Source of the DNA: Streptococcus mitis
GTDB taxonomy: Bacteria; Bacillota; Bacilli; Lactobacillales; Streptococcaceae
Length of the DNA: 64,000 nucleotides
Direction: 5' to 3'
NCBI GenBank assembly: GCA_001914195.1
Contig: MKYF01000026.1
Location: forward strand, 1-64,000
Shown here in pieces: positions 44,902 through 53,529 of the stretch. Made by a program: the position numbers and the translations under genes. The stretch's first letter is position 1. Each line of letters starts with the position of its first letter. The notes beneath the pieces were generated by a model, which was given only the letters and a program-made list of their open reading frames with translations, made no database searches and was not told where the DNA came from.

Positions 44902-46464
44902 TTACACACTAGGCATGTCGCGATAGGAAACACTACGTCCCATCTCACCAGCATTCTCTTTTTGAACAAAGGTATTAGCATTGATGTAGGCAATAGCCGA
45001 AGCCTTCAACACATCGAAATCAAGACCTGCTGCGTTAAAGATGGTTTCTGTATCTCTGTTTTCAACAGTGACCAAGACCCGAGCTTGGGCATCAATTCCA
45101 TCTGTCACCGCGTCAATAGTGTAAGACACCAAGCGGACGGATTGGTTAAAGAACTTATCGATAGCGTTAAAGATTGCTTCAACGGAACCTTGCCCTGTCG
45201 CATTAAATTCGACCTTCTCACCATCCATATTAGCCAGGCTAACGATTGCTTCGATGTCATTATCCGCATGAGTTTGCAGTTGTAAATCATCAAAATGGAA
45301 GCCTTCTGGATTTTCAACCATAGTTCCAGCTACCAGCGCACGAATATCTGCATCTGTGATTTCTTGCTTCTTGTCTGCCAGAGCCTTGAACTTAGCAAAG
45401 AGTGGTTTGATATCCTCTTCTGTAAAATCTAGGGCCAATTCTCTTAGTTTCTCAACAAAGGCATGGCGACCAGACAATTTTCCAAGTGGGAGACTATTAC
45501 TCTTGACACCGACCAATTCAGGAGTGATGATTTCATAGGTAAGAGGATTTTTAAGGACTCCGTCTTGGTGAATACCAGATTCGTGAGAAAAGGCATTGCC
45601 ACCAACCACAGCCTTGTTTTTAGGAACTGGAATACCAGAGAAGCGAGAAACCATTTCTGACGTATTGATGGTCTCATTTAGGACAATACTAGTTTCTGCT
45701 TGGTAGTAATCTTGACGAATATTGAGAGCCACTGCTATTTCTTCCAAAGCAGCATTTCCAGCTCGCTCACCAATACCGTTGATAGTTCCTTCGACACGTC
45801 CTGCCCCATTCTTGACAGCAGCAAGGCTATTAGCCACTGCCATTCCAAGATCATCATGACAGTGAGGCGAATAGATGATCTGACGATCCGTCTTGACATT
45901 CTCAATCAGGTATTTGAAGATGGCACCATATTCCTCTGGTGTAGTAAATCCTACCGTGTCAGGGATATTGATATAAGTTGCACCTGCATCAACCGCTGTT
46001 TGAACAACTTGTAAGAGGAAATCCAACTCTGTTCTAGTCGCATCCTCAGGAGAGAATTCGACCACTTCAAACTTAGAACGGGCATAAGAAACATGCTCCT
46101 TAATAGCTTCCAAAATCTCTTGCTTGCTCTTATTGAGCTTATACTTGCGGTGAATCGGACTGGTAGCAATAAAGACGTGAACTTGTGGATACTTGGCGTC
46201 TTTGAGGGCCTCATAACAAGCATCGATATCAGACTTGACAGAGCGTGCCAAGCCAGTCACCGCTGTTTTCTTCAAGGCCTTAGCAATCTCCTGAACTGCC
46301 GTAAATGAGTCTGGGCTAGCCGCTGGAAAACCAGCTTCGATGGCTGAAATGCCCCATTTCTCCAGCTGCCTTGCAATGGCAATTTTTTCCTTGATTGAAA
46401 AATTAACACCAGGTGTCTGCTCTCCATCCCGAAGGCTGGTATCTAGAAATTCAACTGTTCTCAT
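44902..46464 (-). CDS. leuA: 2-isopropylmalate synthase
   Basis: The committed enzyme of leucine synthesis, condensing acetyl-CoA with 2-ketoisovalerate, 520 residues. The N-terminal DRE-TIM barrel carries the SLRDGEQTPGVNFS active-site segment near residues 10-23 and the metal-binding HCHDDLGMA near residue 199. The C-terminal ~130 residues form the LeuA regulatory domain for leucine feedback. The gene is first in the operon and is preceded by a leader-peptide attenuator. Confidence 0.97.
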   Translation of the reverse strand: MRTVEFLDTSLRDGEQTPGVNFSIKEKIAIARQLEKWGISAIEAGFPAASPDSFTAVQEIAKALKKTAVTGLARSVKSDIDACYEALKDAKYPQVHVFIATSPIHRKYKLNKSKQEILEAIKEHVSYARSKFEVVEFSPEDATRTELDFLLQVVQTAVDAGATYINIPDTVGFTTPEEYGAIFKYLIENVKTDRQIIYSPHCHDDLGMAVANSLAAVKNGAGRVEGTINGIGERAGNAALEEIAVALNIRQDYYQAETSIVLNETINTSEMVSRFSGIPVPKNKAVVGGNAFSHESGIHQDGVLKNPLTYEIITPELVGVKSNSLPLGKLSGRHAFVEKLRELALDFTEEDIKPLFAKFKALADKKQEITDADIRALVAGTMVENPEGFHFDDLQLQTHADNDIEAIVSLANMDGEKVEFNATGQGSVEAIFNAIDKFFNQSVRLVSYTIDAVTDGIDAQARVLVTVENRDTETIFNAAGLDFDVLKASAIAYINANTFVQKENAGEMGRSVSYRDMPSV

Positions 46465-46493
46465 AAGATTTCCCCTTTTCCAAATGTGGTTTT

Positions 46494-46530
46494 TAAAAAA
46501 ACATCTCGCTTAGAAGTCCAAGCGAGATGT
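46494..46530 (-). terminator. leu attenuator terminator
   Basis: CATCTCGCTT and AAGCGAGATG form a 10-bp stem (12 with flanking A-T pairs) around GGACTTCT, followed by seven T residues on the minus strand. It lies 30 bases before the leuA ATG. The antiterminator arm CCAAGCGGGAG at 46538-46548 can capture the left arm instead (CTCGCTTGG). Confidence 0.92.
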
Positions 46531-46537
46531 TGATTCA

Positions 46538-46584
46538 CTCCCGCTTGGTAAGCCAAACAGGACTAATGCTTTTTGCACTAGCCC
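46538..46584 (-). promoter_or_regulatory. leu attenuator: pause hairpin and antiterminator arm
   Basis: GGGCTAGTGC (46575-46584) and GCATTAGTCC (46560-46569) pair with two G-T wobbles around AAAAA, and the stem includes the leader-peptide stop codon. Downstream, CCAAGCGGGAG can pair with the left arm of the terminator. The set gives mutually exclusive pairings, the layout of ribosome-mediated attenuation. Confidence 0.8.
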
Positions 46585-46631
46585 GAGTACCTCAACAACA
46601 AAGCAAATTGATTAAACTTAGCTGTTCTCAT
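46578..46631 (-). CDS. leuL: Leucine leader peptide (leu operon attenuator)
   Basis: A 17-residue reading frame, MRTAKFNQFALLLRYSG and a TAG stop, with an AAGGAGA ribosome site 11 bases upstream. Three consecutive TTG leucine codons lie at positions 11-13, just ahead of the pause hairpin. Slow translation at these codons when charged tRNA-Leu is scarce would favour the antiterminator and expression of leuA. The function is inferred from arrangement, which closely follows known attenuators. Confidence 0.88.
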   Translation of the reverse strand: MRTAKFNQFALLLRYSG

Positions 46632-46667
46632 GTTTGACTTTCTCCTTCGTTTGATATCTTGTTTAGT

Positions 46668-46696
46668 ATTTTAGCATAGGCAAAGGCACTTGTCAA
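46668..46696 (-). promoter_or_regulatory. leu operon promoter
   Basis: TTGACA (46691-46696) and TAAAAT (46668-46673) are separated by 17 bases, with a TGC extension before the -10 box. It sits about 37 bases before the leader-peptide ATG. Confidence 0.88.
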
Positions 46697-46768
46697 GAAA
46701 AAATCAAATATTTTCTGAAAATTTCTTCAGTATAGAATATTTAGCTAATTGAAAATTATTGAAATGTT

Positions 46769-47425
46769 TCATTTTTTAGAAGTTAAGTTCCAACTTTTTT
46801 CTATCAATTCTAGTACTTCTTCATCTGATAAAGTATCATCAAGCGCCACACTAATCCAGTAACGTTTATTCATATGAAAAGCTGGATAAATGCCCTTTTG
46901 TGAAAGCAGATCCACTACTTGATCATGTTTGAGGTTGACTGCTTCGACTAGACCTTCTCTAACCTTTTCCAGCTTATCCCAAGAGATTCTCATCAAGACG
47001 GCATACCACTTTTTATTACTTTCATGTCTTAACACTGCCGTATTAGGAGATTTCTCCCACAGATATTCCAACTGATTACCATATTTTTCCTGAATCTGAG
47101 TCATGATTCGCTTAGTCTGAGGGCAGATAAAATCTTGCACATCAAAACAAGCCTTCCGAATTTGGTAAAGAATCTCCATACAAGCCTCACGAACACTTGC
47201 GACAAAACTTCCTCTCATGCTTTCCATATGGACTTGAGGATAGAGGTCACCAGTCTCTTGGTCAAAGACTTGAAAGGACACATCATCAGAGATGATGAAT
47301 ACAGTCATGATGAAGTCACCCTGTAAAATCTGGCAACTATAGGTCCAGACTTCCCCATTTTTTACAAAACCATAGGCACGAGCCTTTTCTTGATTAAACT
47401 GATAGGATTTAAAAATTTCAAACAT
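46769..47425 (-). CDS. MmcQ/YjbR family protein
   Basis: A 218-residue protein. The C-terminal ~110 residues match the MmcQ/YjbR (CyaY-like fold) family, with WYAVLMRI, EAVNLKHDQVVDLLSQKGIYPAFHMNKRYWISVAL and DEEVLELIEKSW. The N-terminal half resembles a second degenerate domain found in streptococcal members. The family is sometimes described as DNA-binding, but no reaction is established. It has no signal or membrane segment and is transcribed away from the leu promoter on the same strand. Confidence 0.78.
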   Translation of the reverse strand: MFEIFKSYQFNQEKARAYGFVKNGEVWTYSCQILQGDFIMTVFIISDDVSFQVFDQETGDLYPQVHMESMRGSFVASVREACMEILYQIRKACFDVQDFICPQTKRIMTQIQEKYGNQLEYLWEKSPNTAVLRHESNKKWYAVLMRISWDKLEKVREGLVEAVNLKHDQVVDLLSQKGIYPAFHMNKRYWISVALDDTLSDEEVLELIEKSWNLTSKK

Positions 47426-47468
47426 AAGTGAAAACTGCTACCAAAAGCTAGCAGTTCCTTTCTATTTT

Positions 47469-48101
47469 TTAAAAGACAACCTTGGTTCCGTGCAATTGTG
47501 TCACGCCCAGCTGGTCGATAAAGGTCTGACGGTTGTCAAGGTCAATCCCCCCACCTGGTAGAATTTCAATTTTACCTTTAACGTGCTCCAAAATTCTGTG
47601 ATAGTGAGCAAAACGTTTGTCTAGTGAATCGCCAGACACACCAGCACGAGTTAGGATACGAGCGACTCCAGCTTGACTAAGCCAGTCAATAGCTTCTAGT
47701 TGATCATCATCACTCAATTCATCAAAGGCCATGTGGAAGACAATTTTCATTCCTTTTGATGCAGTAATTAACTTTTCAAGATTAGGCTTATCCAACTTCT
47801 TATCAGCAGTTAAAGCACCAAAAACAACCCCTTGACTTCCAGCCTGAGCAGTCATCCGAATATCTTCTAGCATAATTGCAATTTCCATATCATTATAGAC
47901 AAAGTCGCCACCACGTGGACGAATCATGGTCATGATGGTCGTATCGTAGTTAGCTGCCAATTCAACTGCTGCCTTGGTCACTCCATAGCTGGGCGTTGTC
48001 CCACCAACTGCTAGATTGTCACAGAGTTCGATTCGACGAGCTCCAGCCTGCATCGCTTTTTCAAGCAAGGTCACATTTTCAGCACAAAATTCGTAAATCA
48101 T
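47469..48101 (-). CDS. cutC: CutC family protein
   Basis: A 210-residue TIM-barrel protein of the CutC family. The conserved ARRIELCDNLAVGGTTPSYG near residues 21-40 and MIRPRGGDFVY near residue 59 are clear, as is the late motif EILPGGGI. It was linked to copper handling in E. coli, but that assignment is doubtful for many members, so the real role here is open. It lies alone between the MmcQ/YjbR gene and a DUF454 gene. Confidence 0.88.
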   Translation of the reverse strand: MIYEFCAENVTLLEKAMQAGARRIELCDNLAVGGTTPSYGVTKAAVELAANYDTTIMTMIRPRGGDFVYNDMEIAIMLEDIRMTAQAGSQGVVFGALTADKKLDKPNLEKLITASKGMKIVFHMAFDELSDDDQLEAIDWLSQAGVARILTRAGVSGDSLDKRFAHYHRILEHVKGKIEILPGGGIDLDNRQTFIDQLGVTQLHGTKVVF

Positions 48102-48191
48102 TTGATTCTCCTTGAGTATTACTTTGAATTTATTATATCATATTGTTGTGAATATGCTTTCATTTTTATCAAGGGAAATAGTTACTATTTT

Positions 48192-48551
48192 TTATTCTTT
48201 GTCTGGAATGACCTTGAAGAGATAATAAGTGATAAAGATGGTCAAGGCTCCTAGACCGATTTTGACCGGTAAAAGAGGGGCAAAATAAATAGAAATCCCC
48301 ATCAAGATGTAGATGGATACGATGATTTTTTTCTTACGTTCACGCGCAATAGACTTAGTCTCCCGAAAATCAGCTACATATGTTTGATAGAGCTTGGTAT
48401 GATAAAGCCAATCTTCGAAGCGCTTGGAACTTCTGGAGAAACAAGCAATAGACAACAAAAGGAAAGGCGTTGTAGGCAATAAGGGTAAGACGACCCCAAC
48501 AATAGCCAAGGCTAGTGATAAAAAACCAATAATTAGATAGATAAGACGCAT
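48192..48551 (-). CDS. DUF454 (YbaN-like) membrane protein
   Basis: A 119-residue protein with three to four hydrophobic segments. The family signature is clear: GVVLPLLPTTPFLLLSIACFSRSS near residues 19-42 and then FEDWLYHTKLYQTYVADFRE. No function is assigned to the family. The C-terminal half holds two further hydrophobic segments. It lies after topA on the same strand. Confidence 0.85.
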   Translation of the reverse strand: MRLIYLIIGFLSLALAIVGVVLPLLPTTPFLLLSIACFSRSSKRFEDWLYHTKLYQTYVADFRETKSIARERKKKIIVSIYILMGISIYFAPLLPVKIGLGALTIFITYYLFKVIPDKE

Positions 48552-48656
48552 AACTTCTCCTAGTTAAAATAATCTTCTTCTAGTTTCGCATAAAATGATG
48601 AATTTTGTCAAGTTCTAACCAAAAAGAGCCTGAAATTCACTTTCAGGACTCTCCTC

Positions 48657-50744
48657 TTATTTAATCTTTTCTTCTTCGTAGTCACCCTTGATACAAACAA
48701 CCTGCTTGCCACCACCACGGACTTTTTTCTCCATGAGGAAGTTGCCACATTTTGGACAGTCACGACCAACAGGTTTATCCCAAGAGGTAAATTCACATTC
48801 TGGATAGCGATTGCAACCATAGAAGAGGCGATTACGTTTGGTTTTACGTTCAATAATTTGTCCCTGATGACAACTTGGACACTCTACGCCGATTTCTTTC
48901 ACGATTGCTTGGGTATGACGGCAGTCTGGGAAATTGCTACAAGCGTAGAACTTACCAAAACGACCAAGTTTAATAACCATTGGACTGCCACACACTTCAC
49001 AGTCAAATCCAGCTGGTTCATCCTTGATTTGGATTTTTTCCATTTCTTCTTCAGCCTTGGCGACTTCTTTAGAGAATGGTTTATAAAAAGCATCAATGAC
49101 CCGTTGCCACTGCTCTTTTCCGACTTCGACATCATCTAGTTTGCCTTCCATTTCAGCTGTAAAGGTCACGTTTACGATATCTGGGAAATATTCAACGATG
49201 AGCTTGTTAACAATTTCTCCCAACTCTGTTGGTTCAAAACGTTTGGCTGCAAGGCGAACATAATAACGTTTCTGAATAGTTTCAATGGTTGGTGCGTAGG
49301 TTGACGGACGGCCAACCCCATTTTCCTCCAAGGTCTTAATCAGTGTTGCTTCAGAATAACGAGCAGGCGGTTGAGTGAAATGTTGCTCTGGTTTGCTATT
49401 AACCTGCTTAACCACATCTCCAACAGCCATATCTGGTAACATCTTATTCTTATCAGAATCATTATAAATGGCAAGATAACCATCGAACTTAACCTGACTG
49501 CCATTAGCAGCAAATTGAACACGATTTTGAGACAATTTAACAGCCATAGTATCAAAGACAGCAGCTGTCATCTGGCTAGCCACAAAACGATTCCAGATAA
49601 GAGTATAAAGCTTGAGCTGATCCTTGTCCAGATATTTAGCAATACTTTCAGGTGTATTAAAAACGCTAGACGGACGAATAGCCTCATGGGCATCCTGAGC
49701 TCCAGAAGCATTTTTGACCTTGCTACCATGCTTAGAATACTTGCTACCAAAACGATCCGTAATGAAACTTGCTGCTTCATTTTGCGCTACAGGACTAATA
49801 CGAGTCGAATCGGTACGCATATAGGTAATCAAACCTTGAACACCAGAACCGATATTAATCCCTTCATAGAGCTGTTGGGCAACCATCATAGTCTTTCGAG
49901 TACGGAAATTGATTTTATTGGCAGCATCCATCTGCATAGATGAAGTGGTATAGGGTAAAGGAGCATTGCGTTTGCGCTCTTTCTTATCTACCTGATCCAC
50001 TGAAAAGTCTTTACTAGTCAGACGAGACAAGACTTCCTTGACCTCATCATTGCTAGTCAGTTTCAACTTTTTGCCGTCTACTCCATAGAAGGAAGCCTGA
50101 AATTGCTTGGTTCCCTTTTTAAAGATACCATCAATTGTCCAGTATTCTTCAGGCTGAAAGGCATTGATTTCATTTTCACGATCAATGATTAACTTGAGCG
50201 CAATAGACTGAACGCGACCTGCTGACAAGCCCTTCTTGACCTTTTTCCACAAAATAGGCGAAATCGAATAGCCTACCAAGCGGTCCAGGACACGGCGTGC
50301 CTGTTGGGCATCGACCAAGTCCATATCAATCTTACGCGGTTCTTTAAAAGCATTTTTGACAGCATCTTTGGTGATTTCATTGAAGACCACACGGTTGGCA
50401 TCATTTTCATCCAAGTTGAGAATATGGGCCAAATGCCAAGAAATCGCTTCTCCTTCACGGTCCGGGTCACTCGCCAGAAAGACTTTATTAGCTTTTTTGG
50501 CTTCTTTTTTCAAGTCATTGATGAGAGGACCTTTTCCTCGGATATTGATATATTGCGGTTCATAATTATTTTCAATATCGACGGACATACTGGATTTCTT
50601 CAAATCCCTAATATGCCCGACACTGGCTAAAACCTTGTAGTTTCTGCCAAGATATTTTTCAATCGTCTTGGCCTTAGCAGGCGACTCCACGATTACTAGA
50701 TTTTTTTTAACTGTTGATTTTTTCTTTTTTGTTGCCGTAGCCAC
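48657..50744 (-). CDS. topA: DNA topoisomerase I
   Basis: A type IA topoisomerase of 695 residues that relaxes negative supercoils. The Toprim domain starts with LVIVESPAKAKTIEKYLG near residues 16-33 and includes the metal triad in DPDREGEAI. The catalytic tyrosine is in TYMRTDSTR near residue 320. Three C-terminal zinc ribbons with paired cysteines (CEVCG...C, CPSCHQ...C, CPKCGN...C) finish the protein. A GTG at 50744 behind AAAGGTG gives the family N terminus; the frame from 50762 is rejected. Confidence 0.95.
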   Translation of the reverse strand: MATATKKKKSTVKKNLVIVESPAKAKTIEKYLGRNYKVLASVGHIRDLKKSSMSVDIENNYEPQYINIRGKGPLINDLKKEAKKANKVFLASDPDREGEAISWHLAHILNLDENDANRVVFNEITKDAVKNAFKEPRKIDMDLVDAQQARRVLDRLVGYSISPILWKKVKKGLSAGRVQSIALKLIIDRENEINAFQPEEYWTIDGIFKKGTKQFQASFYGVDGKKLKLTSNDEVKEVLSRLTSKDFSVDQVDKKERKRNAPLPYTTSSMQMDAANKINFRTRKTMMVAQQLYEGINIGSGVQGLITYMRTDSTRISPVAQNEAASFITDRFGSKYSKHGSKVKNASGAQDAHEAIRPSSVFNTPESIAKYLDKDQLKLYTLIWNRFVASQMTAAVFDTMAVKLSQNRVQFAANGSQVKFDGYLAIYNDSDKNKMLPDMAVGDVVKQVNSKPEQHFTQPPARYSEATLIKTLEENGVGRPSTYAPTIETIQKRYYVRLAAKRFEPTELGEIVNKLIVEYFPDIVNVTFTAEMEGKLDDVEVGKEQWQRVIDAFYKPFSKEVAKAEEEMEKIQIKDEPAGFDCEVCGSPMVIKLGRFGKFYACSNFPDCRHTQAIVKEIGVECPSCHQGQIIERKTKRNRLFYGCNRYPECEFTSWDKPVGRDCPKCGNFLMEKKVRGGGKQVVCIKGDYEEEKIK

Positions 50745-50863
50745 AGTATCACACCTTTTCAAAGTAATAAACTTTATAAAGTGTAAACCATTTTGCCATA
50801 ACTGTCAAGACTTAGCTCCAATATATAGAAGAAAAGTTTGTTTAGTAAGCGGACTTTCTTCTT

Positions 50864-51014
50864 ATACTCAATGAAAATCAAAGAGCAAACTAGGAAACTA
50901 ACCGCAGGTTGCTCAAAGCACTGCTTTGAGGTTGCAGATGAGACTGACGAAGTCAGTAACCATACCTACGGTAAGGTGAAGCTGACGTGGTTTGAAGAGA
51001 TTTTCGAAGAGTAT
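50864..51014 (-). repeat. BOX repeat element (boxA-boxB-boxC)
   Basis: The segment begins ATACTCAATGAAAATC and ends GATTTTCGAAGAGTAT. On the minus strand boxA is followed by one boxB (the self-complementary ACTGACTTCGTCAGT and CAAAGCAGTGCTTTG blocks) and then boxC. It reaches the last base of the dprA stop codon. With the element near 8.1 kb it shows the genome carries several BOX copies. Confidence 0.93.
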
Positions 51015-51862
51015 TAAAATTCAAATTCTGCAAGAACATCCTGCCCACTCGTGACCAATTTTGCCCCTTCTTGAATCAAATGATGGCAACCGTCTGATAG
51101 TCCATCTAAAATGCTACCAGGAATAGCAAAGACATCGCGCCCTTCTTCCATTGCTCGCTCACAGGTAATAAGGCTACCTGAGCGCATCTTAGCCTCTGCT
51201 ACAATCACACCTCGACAAAGTCCAGCAATGATACGATTACGGGCAGGAAAATGAAATTTCAGAGGTTGTTCGCCAGGTCCATATTCACTAAGAACCAGAT
51301 GGTCATTGCCGATGTAGTCTTGCAAGCGTTTATTTGCTTTAGGATAAAACACATCTAGACCTGTTCCGATCACTGCAATGGTTTTTCCGCCATTCTGAAG
51401 AGCTGCCATATGGGATGCTGTGTCTATTCCTTTGGCTAATCCACTGACGATAACCAGTTCATTTTCCAATCCCTGAATAACTTTTTCAACTGACCTAGCT
51501 CCCTGTTTGCTACAAGCACGACTACCCACAACCGCTACTTTGGGAAATTTCAAGAGTTCAAGATTTCCCTTGTAAAACAAAAGCACAGGCGCATCATATA
51601 TTTCACTCAAATCCCAAGGGTAACAGTCATCTAAAATAGAGAAAGATGGAAATTTTTTAAACTCCTTCTCCAAATGCGCATCGTCTATCTGAAAATAACG
51701 TTCCATAAAAACAGCTGGATTTCGGCAACCTGAAATTTCTGCAATATCACCTAACAACAGTTCTTGATCAACATTTTCACCGTATTCTAGGACATTCAAA
51801 ATCTGTTGATTGGTCAAACCTGATTTTTTCAACTTATAGATTTCATAGTTTGTGATTTTCAT
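51014..51862 (-). CDS. dprA: DNA processing protein DprA
   Basis: The transformation-dedicated RecA loader, 282 residues. It protects incoming single-stranded DNA, and in pneumococcus it also binds phosphorylated ComE to shut off competence. The N-terminal SAM-like domain (residues 1-70) is followed by a Rossmann fold with GSRACSKQGARSVEKV, SGLAKGIDTASH and the GTGLDVFYP region. The ATG at 51862 has GGAGTT directly upstream; the frame from 51874 is rejected. A perfect cin-box lies 34 bases upstream. Confidence 0.96.
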   Translation of the reverse strand: MKITNYEIYKLKKSGLTNQQILNVLEYGENVDQELLLGDIAEISGCRNPAVFMERYFQIDDAHLEKEFKKFPSFSILDDCYPWDLSEIYDAPVLLFYKGNLELLKFPKVAVVGSRACSKQGARSVEKVIQGLENELVIVSGLAKGIDTASHMAALQNGGKTIAVIGTGLDVFYPKANKRLQDYIGNDHLVLSEYGPGEQPLKFHFPARNRIIAGLCRGVIVAEAKMRSGSLITCERAMEEGRDVFAIPGSILDGLSDGCHHLIQEGAKLVTSGQDVLAEFEF

Positions 51863-51895
51863 AAATAACTCCATTTCTTTTTCTAGTCATCTATT

Positions 51896-51903
51896 TATTC
51901 GTA
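51896..51903 (-). promoter_or_regulatory. ComX (SigX) cin-box for dprA
   Basis: The minus strand reads TACGAATA, identical to the pneumococcal cin-box core, followed by a T/A-rich stretch and the dprA ribosome site. It lies just downstream of the lic operon terminator. Confidence 0.88.
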
Positions 51904-51910
51904 AAAAATC

Positions 51911-51942
51911 AAAAAAACATCCGACTATTTCAGTCAGATGTT
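51911..51942 (-). terminator. Terminator of the tarI-tarJ-lic operon
   Basis: AACATCTGACT and AGTCGGATGTT form an 11-bp stem with one wobble around GAAAT, followed by seven T residues on the minus strand. It separates licC from dprA. Confidence 0.9.
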
Positions 51943-51949
51943 GGAATCT

Positions 51950-52639
51950 TTAATTTTCGTTTTTAAGAATTTCTTCTAATTTATGATAGTCTTGGACACT
52001 ATCGATCTCATAGATGCTATTGCCTTCTAATTCTTCAACATAGACATCTAGCTCTTTGATATTATCCTTAACCATATTGTCCCAATAGAGATCGACAAAT
52101 TCACCACTTGCATAAGCCTTGTCAATAAAGCTGACAATCTTTTCTGCTGTTGGAGCATCCCAGAAGGATACCCCACTAAGGATGCGACCTGCCTTACTAT
52201 CAACAGTAATGTCTTGAACCTTATAGTCGTCTCCATAGACCAAGAACCATTCGTTGGTACAATCTTCACGATAAACACTAAAATAAGTCGAATGAGTCAA
52301 ATCATTGCGGAACATATTTTTAAAGAGATAGTTGTCTGCATCAATAACATAGCTGTTAGCCAATTCTTCTTTTACAAGATAGAGAGAGTAAAAGTTATTG
52401 TAATCAGCGTATTTATCATTGAAAACGAGGCGAACACCGTATTTCTCTTTCAAGTAATCAAATTGTTCTTTAAGATAACCGACGATGATGATGATGTCGT
52501 TAATTCCTTTTTCTTTTAAAAACTCAATTTGGTATTCAATCAAAGGTTTTTGATTAACCTGAACCAAGGCTTTAGGGGTATTTTCAGTCATAGGACGCAA
52601 GCGAGTTCCCAATCCCGCTGCTAAGATAATGGCTTTCAC
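51950..52639 (-). CDS. licC: CTP:phosphocholine cytidylyltransferase LicC
   Basis: Activates phosphocholine to CDP-choline for teichoic-acid decoration, 229 residues. The nucleotidyltransferase N terminus ILAAGLGTRLRPMT with KALVQV follows the family, and the catalytic acidic segment IDADNYLF near residue 107 is intact. It is the last gene of the operon and shows no disruption. Its substrate should come from LicA, whose gene here is broken, so CDP-choline may not be made unless another choline kinase exists. Confidence 0.9.
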   Translation of the reverse strand: MKAIILAAGLGTRLRPMTENTPKALVQVNQKPLIEYQIEFLKEKGINDIIIIVGYLKEQFDYLKEKYGVRLVFNDKYADYNNFYSLYLVKEELANSYVIDADNYLFKNMFRNDLTHSTYFSVYREDCTNEWFLVYGDDYKVQDITVDSKAGRILSGVSFWDAPTAEKIVSFIDKAYASGEFVDLYWDNMVKDNIKELDVYVEELEGNSIYEIDSVQDYHKLEEILKNEN

Positions 52640-52650
52640 ACAAATCTCCT

Positions 52651-53529
52651 TTATTCTTTAATAATAATATAAACTCCAGCAATGACGACAAGTGACGTAA
52701 TAATTGTCAGCATATCTAGCGGTGCACCCAAGAAAACAACTGCGAACAAGACAGTCCAAACTACATAGCTCACATTCAAGCCTGTAGCCTTGGCTGGTTG
52801 CAAGCGATTGATAGCGATATAATAAGCCAAGTAGGAAATCATATCAAAGGCTGCAAAGACAATCATAAGACCTAGCAATTGTCCATTGGCCACTTCTGCA
52901 AATGACTGATGAGAGAAGAGCACAATCACAAGATAGGACAAGAATGAAGTTACTTGACGGATTAAGAGGGCTTCGATTTCACTCAATTCACTTTCCATGG
53001 CAAAGGAGCTAAGGACACTTTCACTCCCCCATGCAATAGCACAAACCAAAGCACAGAGAATCCCAATGTAGAAGGAATTGACCTGTTCAACCTTATAAGT
53101 TTGAGCAATAATCCCTCCAATAATCAAGACAATCCCAAACACAGTATTTTTCGAAATCTTGTGTTTCAAAAAGAAGAAAGCCAATAAAACTGAAATTGCA
53201 GGGTAAATAGCCGATACAGATGAAGCTAAGGAACTTCCGATATACTTAACCGCATAAAGGTTGGCCTGCATACCGATTGGACCTGCTAGCAAGGCTCCGA
53301 TGATAACACTCACATTGCGAATATTTAAGAAAATTGAGAGACGAACTTTTCCTTCTTTTACCAAAAGAAAAGCTAGTAAGATAAAGATACTCAAGAAATC
53401 GTGAGCAGCAGCCACCACAAAGGGTGACAAATCTGTAAAAATCGAAAAGATATAAGCACTAATCGTTAGACCTAAACCCCAGAAAATACCTGAGAGTAGA
53501 CCAAAAGAAACTCCATTTTTATTTTTCAT
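52651..53529 (-). CDS. licB: Choline permease LicB (EamA/DMT family)
   Basis: A choline importer of 292 residues with about ten membrane segments arranged as two EamA repeats. I choose the ATG at 53529 because GGAGGTTCAG lies directly before it and the protein then has the expected MKNKNGVSFGLLSGIFWGLG start. The ATG at 53541 overlaps that ribosome site. The start overlaps the end of licA by about 11 bases. The gene is intact, so choline uptake for other uses could continue. Confidence 0.88.
   Translation of the reverse strand: MKNKNGVSFGLLSGIFWGLGLTISAYIFSIFTDLSPFVVAAAHDFLSIFILLAFLLVKEGKVRLSIFLNIRNVSVIIGALLAGPIGMQANLYAVKYIGSSLASSVSAIYPAISVLLAFFFLKHKISKNTVFGIVLIIGGIIAQTYKVEQVNSFYIGILCALVCAIAWGSESVLSSFAMESELSEIEALLIRQVTSFLSYLVIVLFSHQSFAEVANGQLLGLMIVFAAFDMISYLAYYIAINRLQPAKATGLNVSYVVWTVLFAVVFLGAPLDMLTIITSLVVIAGVYIIIKE

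Noticed and set aside
46465..46640. T-box riboswitch ahead of leuA
   Set aside because: No T-box consensus (AGGGTGG...) or specifier stem. The leader peptide with three Leu codons explains the region better.
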